From Dryocosmus kuriphilus (lineage: Eukaryota > Arthropoda > Insecta > Hymenoptera > Cynipidae): DNA of 64,000 nucleotides. Below are positions 21,104 through 28,341 of this stretch, one piece after another. The notes under the pieces were generated by a model. It saw only the letters and a list, made by a program, of their open reading frames with translations. It ran no database searches and had not been told where the DNA came from. How positions within the stretch are numbered: position 1 is the stretch's first letter; each line of letters opens with the position of its first letter. The stretch spans positions 133,958,251-134,022,250 of the forward strand of contig CM076192.1 in the NCBI GenBank assembly GCA_038277395.1. Direction: 5' to 3'. A program made the position numbers and the translations under genes.

Positions 21104-21994
21104 CTAATATATGATTCCGGCTTCCCGTAGTTCCTCAATGATGGCCACAATTTCATTGTTGTGACTTTGATTGCCTGCTGCCTGAGACGCTAAGAGTAGA
21201 CGAAGACGATCCACTAGTTCGTTAGGGTCATCCCAGTAGACATAGTCAGTATTAACATTTTTCCTCCCTATCATATACTGTGGTAGTGAGCCTCCACTCT
21301 TAGAGGACCGTCTGCGTGATACATTGAACAGTTTCGCAATAAAGTTCTTGTACTTGATACTATTGCCTTTTCGAACAGATTCAGTTGCACTGTACCGCTT
21401 CTTGTGTGCATTTGTAGCAATTAGAATTTCTTTATAATTGCTCAGATCATCAGCACTGACATGTGAGTCTTCAGGAGTCTGCCTAAACAGCAGTTCCAAC
21501 AAGCCAACAGTTTTCAAGTACTGTTTATCTCCAACGTGGATATATTGTCCCTCAAAACTAATGGGTTTATCGCCAATCATAATAGCTCCATTACTGAGCC
21601 TACGAACACCATAAATCATATCCAAGTACTGCTTTCTCTTTTGATTTAACATCGTGAGAAACTTGTTTGTTAAATACTCATAATTGACAGAAGATACAGT
21701 TTCATTTTCAAACATAGTTTTATCAAGCTCTCCTTCTTCAGCATCAGCTGTGACGTAGGAAGCGTTATTCTCCTCCTCATCTTTTTCCTTTGCAGGTTCA
21801 TCTTTATTCTTGATTGAAGGACGAGGTATGTCAACCAGTTTTTGCAGTGGCATGACGATTGGCTTAGACGTTTCACTCATTATCTTTTCAGTGGCTTCTT
21901 TACCAATTTTCAGCATTCGACGTTTACGTCGAATTGCCTCACTGGCTTTTGCGATTTGACGGAGCACCTCCTTCTCTTTGTGAAACTTTGACAT
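21104..21994 (-). CDS. Conserved Polinton protein of unknown function
   Basis: About 296 residues. The N-terminus is basic and helical, then an acidic linker, then a conserved C-terminal domain with YGVRRLSNGAIMIGDKPI, a LLELLFRQ helix, YKEIL and the terminal block DYVYWDDPNELVDRLRLLLAS, ending ELREAGIIY. This domain (sometimes listed as a DUF) recurs in arthropod Polintons; role unknown. The frame opens further up at 22,042, but a minus-strand TATAAATA at 22,049-22,056 and an initiator near 22,023 put the cap site beyond that ATG, so I choose the ATG at 21,992-21,994. Remnants of the same C-terminal block occur at 48.1-48.2 kb. Confidence 0.85.
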   Translation of the reverse strand: MSKFHKEKEVLRQIAKASEAIRRKRRMLKIGKEATEKIMSETSKPIVMPLQKLVDIPRPSIKNKDEPAKEKDEEENNASYVTADAEEGELDKTMFENETVSSVNYEYLTNKFLTMLNQKRKQYLDMIYGVRRLSNGAIMIGDKPISFEGQYIHVGDKQYLKTVGLLELLFRQTPEDSHVSADDLSNYKEILIATNAHKKRYSATESVRKGNSIKYKNFIAKLFNVSRRRSSKSGGSLPQYMIGRKNVNTDYVYWDDPNELVDRLRLLLASQAAGNQSHNNEIVAIIEELREAGIIY

Positions 21995-22051
21995 GTTGAT
22001 GTGTTCGCGGTTCAATCTATAATGAAATAATTTCCACAGCATAACTCATAT

Positions 22052-22744
22052 TTATAGAGAGATAAAACAGTCAAATCCTTTTCGGTATCTGCCATCCTTG
22101 AGCTCACTGTCCTTGTCAATGACAGCAAATCCATACTTGTCTGTATTCCAACATGCCGAACATAAGTCTCGAAATTGAGAATAACTCATGTCAGTGTTCA
22201 CATGATCGTCATACACATGTCTCAAATTCGTCTCATCCTGCTTGAAAAGTATCAACAGATTGACATTGTCTCGCACCAAATGTTTAGGAATTCGAGCATA
22301 TGTTTGGCATAAGTAAAAACTGTCAACATGAGCATGTCTACCCATGCAAAAGAAGGTCCTAATGTTGTCCTGTTTCTCACAGGCTACATCATCAAATACA
22401 ATTATAGAGTTTGGTTGAGCTTCACTTGGTGATATTACTTCTTCATGCACACTGAAGGGAAAATACTCAACACCATCTACATTATTTAACACCCGTTCCA
22501 GGCATCGATACTTTGGCTGTTTCAGGGATTTCGAGTAGACGTAGACATTGGCAAATTTCAATCCATTTGGGTGTAAGATTAGAGCGAGGAATGTATTTGT
22601 CTTGCCACAATTTGACGGTCCACAAAAGACTGCACGAATGCTGTCTGGCAGTAGACTGCCACGACGTTTTACCCTCTTCTCTGATTGGACGAGGGAATCA
22701 AAGTTATCGACCCGAAGCTTAATAGGTTGTTTCTTGAACCGCAT
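22052..22744 (-). CDS. Genome-packaging ATPase, FtsK/HerA (A32-like)
   Basis: 230 residues. Walker A is CGPSNCGKT (residues 41-49) and Walker B is SIIVFDDV (113-120, DD at 118-119). Further on are a Cys-containing segment and a conserved FKQDETNLRHVY stretch. The family, including poxvirus A32 and homologues in adintoviruses and virophages, pumps DNA into preformed capsids. Intact. It diverges from the PLA2-like gene through a 75-bp intergenic region with back-to-back TATA boxes; the minus-strand box is 22,782-22,789. The start is the first ATG after the predicted cap site near 22,757. Confidence 0.93.
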   Translation of the reverse strand: MRFKKQPIKLRVDNFDSLVQSEKRVKRRGSLLPDSIRAVFCGPSNCGKTNTFLALILHPNGLKFANVYVYSKSLKQPKYRCLERVLNNVDGVEYFPFSVHEEVISPSEAQPNSIIVFDDVACEKQDNIRTFFCMGRHAHVDSFYLCQTYARIPKHLVRDNVNLLILFKQDETNLRHVYDDHVNTDMSYSQFRDLCSACWNTDKYGFAVIDKDSELKDGRYRKGFDCFISL

Positions 22745-22756
22745 CTTGTCTTCGAC

Positions 22757-22804
22757 TGTCGTAAAATCTATAAATACAGTGCTTTTATAGCTTTCAGGTC
22801 AGTT
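22757..22804. promoter_or_regulatory. Divergent promoter between ATPase and PLA2-like gene
   Basis: Plus strand: TATAAATA 22,769-22,776 and initiator TCAGTT 22,799-22,804 (A at 22,801, 32 bp on). Minus strand: TATAAAAG at 22,782-22,789 and initiator CAGTC with A at 22,757 (32 bp on). The two core promoters interlock, so transcription complexes for the two directions would compete. No heat-shock element is seen here. Confidence 0.75.
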
Positions 22805-22819
22805 GCGTGCTAACCTCCA

Positions 22820-23605
22820 ATGATTGTGCATCGAGGTAAAGGCTTAGTCAATCGACTCATCAACAATTTACCGTTTGAGTTGCATTTACCTGGCTATCAA
22901 TACTGCGGTCCAGGTACTAAGCTAGTCAAACGACTTGCTAGAGGCGATCCCGGTATCAGTCCTCTAGACGCAGCGTGTAAAGAACGCGATATTGCATATT
23001 CACGTAATCGTGAGAACGTTGAATCGAGAAACTCTGCAGATCGTGTACTTGCGAGTAAAGCGTGGCAGCGAGTATTTGCCAGAGACGCTAGATTTGGCGA
23101 GAAAGCTGCAGCACTGACAATAACGAACGTAATGAATGATAAAGCAAAGCTCGGTATGGGTTTGAAGAGGTGTCCAAAGCAGAGAAAGTAGAAGGAGAAG
23201 AAGGAAGTACTAGGATTTAGAAAGATTGTGAATGCAGCTAAGAAAGCAACGAGAAGAAGTAGTGATGCAAAAGTGGTCATCAAGTCTGCAATCAGAGGTG
23301 CACAGGAAGCTGTCAAAGGTGCGCAAGTAACAAATCCGCGTGTTCTACCAATACCGTCGAAAATCAGTGGTGTTTTGCCACTGATTCCCATATTTGCTGG
23401 ACTCAGTGCACTTGGAGCTCTTACTGGTGGAGCAGCTGGTGTAGCCAAGGCTATAAACGATGCTAACGCAGCTAAGCAACAACTCGCAGAGGCTCAACGT
23501 CATAACAAGTCAATGGAGGTTCTTGTTCTAGGAAAGGGTTTACACCTGAAATCATACAGGAAAGGACTGGGACTTCATCTGAGGCCAGCGTCAAAAAACT
23601 TGTAG
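22820..23605 (+). pseudogene. PLA2-like virion protein with amber stop
   Basis: The first frame (22,820-23,191, 123 residues) has a parvovirus-VP1-like phospholipase A2 signature: calcium loop YCGPGTK (28-34) and the active-site helix LDAACKERDIAYSR (49-62). The residue expected to be the catalytic histidine before the aspartate is Arg56 here. After TAG 23,189-23,191 the same frame continues to 23,605 with a basic helix, a hydrophobic Gly/Ala segment (about 23,375-23,450; GVLPLIPIFAGLSALGALTG) and a basic KGLHLKSYRKGLGLHL tail. Together this suggests a membrane-active entry protein. It is cut by one amber codon, and its lipase site looks inactive. It shares the divergent promoter with the ATPase and ends at the protease start. 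Confidence 0.75.
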
Positions 23606-24006
23606 TGAAGCTACCACATCGTGCACTCACTGATGCCGATCTATTGAAATATGCTAAAGCTATAAAAATTCCACATTGTCGTGGAGTGTTTATGCGTAAT
23701 GAGCTACCAGTGCGTGGTCCCCGTCAAACTGAGTCAGCTATTGTAAATCTTGACGACAGTCACGGCCCTGGTACCCACTGGGTAACATATAGAAAGATCG
23801 GTAATAATATTCTATACTTTGATAGATTCGGTAATCTTCGTCCACCATCGGATCTTGTCGATTACCTCGGTGTTGGTAGCGTAATAGAGTACAATCATGA
23901 TAGATATCAGGACTATGACAGTGTTGAGTGTGGACACTTGTGTTTAAAATTTTTGTGTAAACAGCTGTATGTAAGTGACAAATACTGTCTATATAAGAGA
24001 GTGTGA
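23605..24006 (+). CDS. Adenovirus-type cysteine protease
   Basis: About 133 residues. Catalytic His58 lies in GTHWVTY, Asp73 in LYFDRFG, the probable oxyanion Gln102 in RYQDYDSVECG and nucleophile Cys109 in VECGHLC: the adenain/Ulp1-like order H-D-Q-C. In Polintons this enzyme is thought to mature capsid proteins. The reading frame begins at GTG (23,605-23,607), overlapping the upstream TAG by one base (TAGTG). No ATG exists until 23,692, which would remove about 29 conserved residues. The frame is open further upstream over the end of the PLA2-like gene, so a frameshift, reinitiation or loss of the start are all possible. The core itself is intact. Confidence 0.88.
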   Translation: MKLPHRALTDADLLKYAKAIKIPHCRGVFMRNELPVRGPRQTESAIVNLDDSHGPGTHWVTYRKIGNNILYFDRFGNLRPPSDLVDYLGVGSVIEYNHDRYQDYDSVECGHLCLKFLCKQLYVSDKYCLYKRV

Positions 24007-24025
24007 TGTACTGATTAGTGACAGT
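23990..24025 (+). promoter_or_regulatory. Core promoter of the minor capsid gene
   Basis: TATATAAG at 23,990-23,997 inside the last codons of the protease, with a CAGTA initiator (A at 24,023, 33 bp on). This places the cap site after the ATG at 23,975 and selects the ATG at 24,044. Confidence 0.65.
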
Positions 24026-24043
24026 AGAGAGAAGTACACCATC

Positions 24044-24733
24044 ATGCACGAATCATTTACTCTCACCATAACGGGAAACTCTTCTCTGCTCGAGGCAGAG
24101 TCTTTCCCACCGATAGAACTCTCTCCACACAAGAACTACGCTCTTGGTCTCGTCGAATTGCTCACATGCAATGCGATTCCTAACGTTGACGCTGGAAAGA
24201 ATACAATCAAGGTCGGTCAAAGGAAAGTTGTCATACCCACTGGCAGCTATGAGATTGAAGACGTTGAGAGATATGTTCAGAAGATTCTAGCGAGTGACGG
24301 CATTACAATAAACATCAAGCCAAATAATAACACACTGCGCAGTGAGATAAAGTGTGATCATGAAGTGGACTTTCAACCAGTGGATTCGATTGGATGTTTG
24401 TTGGGTTTCGCACCTCGTGTTCTTGAGGCCAATAAAACTCATACTTCTGATCTACCTGTGGCTATTCTCAAACCGAACGCACTACGAGTTGAGTGTAATG
24501 TCACAACAGGAGCCTACATCAACGAGCGCAAAGTGCACTCGATTCATGAATTCTTTCCTGTTCTTCCACCAGGATATAAGATTGTGGAAGTGCCGTCACA
24601 CGCCATTTATCTGCCAATCGCCGTGAAGACAATACATCAAATTCAGCTCCGCATTGTTGATCAAGACGGAGACTTGGTGAATTTTCGAGGAGAGATTATA
24701 ACAATACGACTACACGTCAAATCATCATCGTAA
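24044..24733 (+). CDS. Minor capsid (penton) protein
   Basis: 229 residues, beginning MHESFTLTITGNSS and rich in beta strands. The segments FPPIELSPHKNYALGLVEL, an IPTGSYEIEDVE block and a late VHSIHEFFPVLPPGYKIVE block match the single-jelly-roll penton-type minor capsid proteins of Polintons and virophages, which fill the vertices. I use the ATG at 24,044 rather than 23,975 because the TATA/initiator pair lies between. Intact, with a TAA run after the end. It lies in the usual order protease-penton-major capsid. Confidence 0.85.
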   Translation: MHESFTLTITGNSSLLEAESFPPIELSPHKNYALGLVELLTCNAIPNVDAGKNTIKVGQRKVVIPTGSYEIEDVERYVQKILASDGITINIKPNNNTLRSEIKCDHEVDFQPVDSIGCLLGFAPRVLEANKTHTSDLPVAILKPNALRVECNVTTGAYINERKVHSIHEFFPVLPPGYKIVEVPSHAIYLPIAVKTIHQIQLRIVDQDGDLVNFRGEIITIRLHVKSSS

Positions 24734-24777
24734 TAATAATAATAATAATGGGTATTGTGTACAATCGCAAAGGAGTC

Positions 24778-24812
24778 TATATAAGCGAGACAAGATGCCA
24801 GACAGGTCAGTT
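24778..24812 (+). promoter_or_regulatory. Core promoter of the major capsid gene
   Basis: TATATAAG at 24,778-24,785 and TCAGTT at 24,807-24,812, with the initiator A 31 bp from the TATA start. A second TCAGTC follows at about 24,814. The leader to the capsid ATG is about 130 bp. No heat-shock element is seen. Confidence 0.75.
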
Positions 24813-24937
24813 CTCAGTCAGCACGCAAAGCGCTAACGCCTCAGAACGTGCTCCTTCTGAAACAACTAGGCCTCAAAGTCAAAGAAAGAAATTGAAAATA
24901 TTTATCATCTCCAGCTGTTGCAACAGAGAAAAAGAAA

Positions 24938-26176
24938 ATGGAAGAAATATTAAACATTCAAGCACCAGTGACATTTGACGAGTCCATATCCCACTATGAG
25001 ATTCATGCACATCAACCTTATGCCTCATCGTCATTCAACAACAGTGATGAAATACGAATCACTGTCCAGCATCAAGATTTGTGTATACTACCCAGTAAGA
25101 GTTCACTGCACGTGTACGGAAGACTGACTAGGGATGATGATGTAGCCAGAAATGTTACTGCGACAAACTTAGTGAACAATGCAATCTCCTTTCTTTTTGA
25201 TGAAGTTCGCTATGAACTCAATGGTATTGAGATTGATCGTTGCAAAAATGTCGGTCTCACGAGCACCATGAAAGGCTACGTCTCTCTCACTCCTGGAAAA
25301 AGTCATCTTATGGAGAATGCAGGATGGCTAGGCATCCCGGAAGGTACAGGACGTCTTACCAATGAGGAGGGATATTTTGATGTTACTATACCACTCAGTA
25401 TGATCCTAGGATTCGCTGAAGACTATCAAAAAATTGTTGTATATGCAAAGCATGAACTTATCCTGACAAGATCACGCAGTGACTTGAACGCCATCATTCA
25501 ACAACGACAAGATCCTGGAAACGAAGAACAATTTAGGATCTCGATTCAGAAAGTGGAGTGGATGATACCGTATGTGATGGCTTCGGATCAGCAGAAGATA
25601 CAGTTGCTAAACTTTATTGAAAAGGACCCTCTGACTACGATGAGTTTTCGCTCATGGGAATTGTATGAGTACCCCCTGCTCCCCACCACCTCAAGGCACA
25701 TATGGACTGTGAAAACGTCAACTCAATTGGAGAAACCACGTTACGTTATATTGGGTTTTCAGACAGGCCGAAAGGATAGGCGAACAAGATATGCTAATCG
25801 TTTCGACCACTGCAATTTAAGCAATGTCAGGGTGTTTCTCAATTCGCAGTACTATCCGTACGGCAATCTAAACCTGAACATTAATCACAATCAGTTTGCA
25901 CTACTGTATGAGATGTATGCAAATTTTCAGGCAGCATACTATAGCAAAGAGTCTAAACCAATGTTGAAGAAAAACGATTTCAGAGAACACGCTCCTCTGG
26001 CTGTTATCGATTGCTCAAAACAAAATGAGATTCTCAAACAGACCTCAGTGGACGTTCGTCTGGAATTTGAATCTGGAGACAATTTTCCCGCTGAAACTTC
26101 AGCCTACTGCCTCATCATACACGATCGTCTTATTCAATATCAACCTCTCAGTGGCAGCGTAAAAAAGTTGATTTAA
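24938..26176 (+). CDS. Major capsid protein, double jelly-roll
   Basis: 412 residues and intact. It is rich in beta-strand sequence with two homologous halves expected: an N-terminal region (HYEIHAHQPYASSSFNNSDE, about 20-39), a mid region IPLSMILGFAEDYQKIVVYAKHEL (about 150-173) and a C-terminal FALLYEMYANFQAAYY segment. Position after the penton gene, with its own TATA/initiator, and the IPL-x-x-(I/L)-LGF pattern match Polinton major capsid proteins, which share the double-jelly-roll fold of adenovirus hexon and virophage capsids. The protein forms the capsid shell in trimers. The start is the first ATG after the predicted cap site. Confidence 0.9.
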   Translation: MEEILNIQAPVTFDESISHYEIHAHQPYASSSFNNSDEIRITVQHQDLCILPSKSSLHVYGRLTRDDDVARNVTATNLVNNAISFLFDEVRYELNGIEIDRCKNVGLTSTMKGYVSLTPGKSHLMENAGWLGIPEGTGRLTNEEGYFDVTIPLSMILGFAEDYQKIVVYAKHELILTRSRSDLNAIIQQRQDPGNEEQFRISIQKVEWMIPYVMASDQQKIQLLNFIEKDPLTTMSFRSWELYEYPLLPTTSRHIWTVKTSTQLEKPRYVILGFQTGRKDRRTRYANRFDHCNLSNVRVFLNSQYYPYGNLNLNINHNQFALLYEMYANFQAAYYSKESKPMLKKNDFREHAPLAVIDCSKQNEILKQTSVDVRLEFESGDNFPAETSAYCLIIHDRLIQYQPLSGSVKKLI

Positions 26177-26179
26177 GTG

Positions 26180-26289
26180 GTAGGTTGAATGTTAGCAGTG
26201 GTGGGGTAATTCCAGCAGTGGTGGGGGTAATGCCAGCCGTGGTGGGGAGAAAGTTATAAAAGAGCTGATTTCAGTAAGCAGAATTCATT
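26180..26289 (+). promoter_or_regulatory. G-rich repeats and core promoter of accessory gene
   Basis: Three imperfect units of about 24 bp (GCAGTGGTGGGGGTAAT type, 26,190-26,246) lie directly before TATAAAAG at 26,255-26,262. An initiator-like TTCATT follows at about 26,284-26,289 (A about 32 bp on); a nearer TCAGTA at 26,271 is too close. The GTGGTGGGG core could bind GC-box/KLF-type factors; this is inference. Confidence 0.55.
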
Positions 26290-26299
26290 TTTCATCGAA

Positions 26300-26929
26300 A
26301 TGGAGTTCATAGTGGACGTACAAGGCTTCAAGAAGCCCATTAACCAGTTTGTCTTCAAGGAGTTGGCTGTAGTTTCTCTCCAGGAAGACTCTCAACCTGT
26401 GGTTTATCTATTTGAGCCTCCGTGCTACTGGCATGTGTTGCCAGCCCGCTACAAGAGTGAAAATTTGTGGCTGACGCACAATTCTCATGGTCTCGAATGG
26501 AGTGCTGGTGACATACCCTACGAAGGAGTGAGGCACATAATTCGAGAAAGACTGCGTGGTGCCAATGCAGTCTATGTTAACGGATTGGAAAAGGAGAGGT
26601 GGATGGAGCAGTTTCTGAAAAATGTACATAATCTCGAAGATTTGGGTTGTCCTTCACTCCACAAATTGCACTCTTCGGTTTGCATGAGATGTAATCACCA
26701 TACTCAGTGCTGGTATGAAAATTGTGCAGTTCGAAATGCTCTTGCTCTCAGGAACTGGTTCTTGACTCCTCGTGATAAGCCTACTATTGGACATTACACT
26801 CCAAGTAAAATCGATGATGTTGATGATGATGATGATTGTGTGAAAGATGATGAGATGAAAGGTCTTGATGATGATCTTCATACCTCAAACATTGTATCGC
26901 TTACCGGTTGTGAATTTATGTACTCTTAA
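26300..26929 (+). CDS. Conserved Polinton accessory protein
   Basis: 209 residues, intact. The N-terminal block MEFIVDVQGFKKPINQFVFK is followed by ELAVVSL, then HSHGLEW-like sequence (NSHGLEWSAGDIPY) and an ANAVYVNGLEKERW helix. The start resembles an RNase H/DnaQ-like beta strand (VDVQGF, with a later HGLEW), so a nuclease-like fold is possible, but I cannot show a complete active site. Around residues 125-145 is a Cys/His cluster (CMRCNHHTQCWYENC) that may bind zinc. The C-terminal tail is aspartate-rich. I recall related proteins in arthropod Polintons but no function. AATAAA follows at about 27,005. Confidence 0.7.
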   Translation: MEFIVDVQGFKKPINQFVFKELAVVSLQEDSQPVVYLFEPPCYWHVLPARYKSENLWLTHNSHGLEWSAGDIPYEGVRHIIRERLRGANAVYVNGLEKERWMEQFLKNVHNLEDLGCPSLHKLHSSVCMRCNHHTQCWYENCAVRNALALRNWFLTPRDKPTIGHYTPSKIDDVDDDDDCVKDDEMKGLDDDLHTSNIVSLTGCEFMYS

Positions 26930-27003
26930 AAAAGCGTTTTATTCTCCTATGTGTAAATAGGTTAAGATTCTACGTTGTATTCTTAGCTTAAGTTTTTTGT
27001 TTT

Positions 27004-27010
27004 AATAAAT
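27004..27010 (+). terminator. Polyadenylation signal after accessory gene
   Basis: TTTTAATAAATAGAC about 75 bp after the stop codon, the nearest AATAAA to the accessory gene. Confidence 0.45.
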
Positions 27011-27059
27011 AGACAAAAAGTTTATATGTAAAGAAGTTTTAACTTTTATTTTAACCCTA

Positions 27060-27175
27060 TCAACTTAGTTTTCTTAATTTACGGATAAGTTGTACATTTT
27101 CCGCTTCGTTCCTTCAAACAACAACGATGGATTTCACACTCTACTGCGATTTACAGGTAAGTATTTTTTTTCGTT
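27060..27175 (+). repeat. Exon-like segment ending in splice donor, copy 1
   Basis: Sequence containing GATAAGTTGTACATTTT and ACAACGATGGATTTCACAC and ending TTACAG|GTAAGTATTTTT. It recurs in the same orientation at 28,110-28,225. Copy 1 has ACG where copy 2 has the ATG of a short frame. The shared donor suggests a former first exon. Confidence 0.7.
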
Positions 27176-27200
27176 AACTCTTTAGCACATTCTCACGCCA

Positions 27201-27462
27201 GAATGTTCTAGAAGGTTAGATTGCATCATCTTGTCAAATCTTGTCGAAGCGTGCATCATCTTGTTTAAACGTGTCTAAGCTTGTTGAAACCTGCATCATC
27301 TTGTTGATTCTAGAACATTCTGTCACGAAAAATCGTTGCATCATATTGCGTCATCTTGTCGAAACTTGTCGAAACACGTCGATCTTCTAGAACATTCTCA
27401 AATGTAGGTAGAGTGGGGGTACTAGACTATAAAAGCAGCATCGAATTGCAGAGGCTTCAGTC
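27201..27462 (+). promoter_or_regulatory. Heat-shock-element promoter of the right-end gene
   Basis: Three perfect heat-shock elements: GAATGTTCTAGAA at 27,201-27,213, TTCTAGAACATTC at 27,308-27,320 and again at 27,385-27,397. Downstream are TATAAAAG at 27,428-27,435 and initiator TCAGTC at 27,457-27,462 (A 31 bp on). The stretch between carries CATCATCTTGTC repeats. A block at 27,322-27,357 (CGAAAAATCGTTGCATCATA) is the inverse of 14,380-14,408 in the polymerase promoter, so the module exists in both subterminal regions. Confidence 0.8.
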
Positions 27463-27519
27463 TGTCATTGAACATACAGAGTGTAACGTCTACTCACAAT
27501 TAATTACCCAGAGAAGAAG

Positions 27520-27837
27520 ATGGATCTCAGTGCTATTAACAAAGTCGGCCGATTGAAAGGGTTCTTACCAGTGAAATCGTTATCTGACCTGATAATGAAG
27601 AAGAAGTATGCTGTTACCAAAATCATCAAACTTCAAACGAAATATGGTACAAAATTCGTGGCCGAGTTGGAGAATGAGATCGCAGTCTACTTGTCTAGCA
27701 GAATAAATAAGATTTTTGAGGATTCAGCCTATATGGATACGTTCGAGAAGATGGAAGTAGCGGTCCAGGCTAAGAAACTCTCTTTCTGCTACTTTGGTGG
27801 AAAATACAATCTTTTTGAATTTGATTATGTTAAATGA
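27520..27837 (+). CDS. Small putative OB-fold DNA-binding protein
   Basis: 105 residues, intact. The order GFLPVKSLSDL, a short basic strand (YAVTKIIKLQTKYGTKFVAE) and then LENEIAVYLSSRIN is what OB-fold single-strand-binding proteins show, and I recall a family of similar small proteins in insect genomes and viruses. Function is inferred: it could coat displaced strands during protein-primed replication. Support comes from regulation, since it and polymerase are the only genes with heat-shock elements. The start is the first ATG after the predicted cap site, 61 bp downstream. AATAAA-like signals follow near 27,870. Confidence 0.6.
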   Translation: MDLSAINKVGRLKGFLPVKSLSDLIMKKKYAVTKIIKLQTKYGTKFVAELENEIAVYLSSRINKIFEDSAYMDTFEKMEVAVQAKKLSFCYFGGKYNLFEFDYVK

Positions 27838-28109
27838 AAGAGCTTTGTATTGAGGAAGCTTGGTGTGTGAATAATAAATTATAACCAGATAAACTGCCTG
27901 TGTGTACTTATTACTTTATTTTAGTTTATAGATAAGAAAAGTGAGTCTGACGTTTTTTACCTTAATTTATGGATAAGAGAGAAAATGCGTTTCTTTCCGC
28001 TTTGCACAAATTTCAACGATCGATTTTCAACACATCGATGGGTTGAATTTTTACGTTGAAACATCGATGGGATACTGTTAACTTTTTTCCGCTTTGCATT
28101 ATCTTAATT
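27838..28109. other. AT-rich spacer with degenerate repeats
   Basis: No open frame. It contains partial copies of the TTTATGGATAAG...TCCGCTTTGCA module (27,960s and 28,080s) and an ACATCGATGGG pair. Confidence 0.4.
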
Positions 28110-28341
28110 TACTTAGTTTTAATTTATGGATAAGTTGTACATTTTTCGCTTCGTTCCTTCAAACAACAACGATGGATTTCACACACAGCGATTGATAGAA
28201 ATTTTACAGGTAAGTATTTTATTAACTCTTTACCTTCATGTCGAAAAATTGCATATTAAAATTTGGCGATGCTTGTTGAAACTTGTCGAGTTCTCGGGAA
28301 TCCCCATAATATGTCACCTACAGTATGCGTAGGAGAGATAT
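28110..28341 (+). repeat. Exon-like segment, copy 2
   Basis: It opens with ATG at 28,126 (MDKLYIFRFVPSNNNDGFHT) and reaches the splice donor ACAG|GTAAGTATT at about 28,210. Only this copy has the ATG. Coding beyond the donor is not credible, so if it is a gene the next exon is missing or outside the element. After the donor it also keeps CTTGTTGAAACTTGTCGAG, seen near the right heat-shock promoter. Confidence 0.55.

Noticed and set aside
21995..22042. Earlier ATG for the conserved unknown Polinton protein
   Set aside because: Upstream of the predicted cap site given by the minus-strand TATAAATA at 22,049-22,056.
22897..23448. 183-residue minus-strand open frame
   Set aside because: It lies opposite the PLA2-like gene and its tail, whose domains are recognisable on the plus strand; the composition (Ala/Ser/Leu) fits a shadow.
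23975..24043. Earlier ATG for the minor capsid protein
   Set aside because: It precedes the predicted cap site (TATATAAG 23,990) and overlaps the protease.
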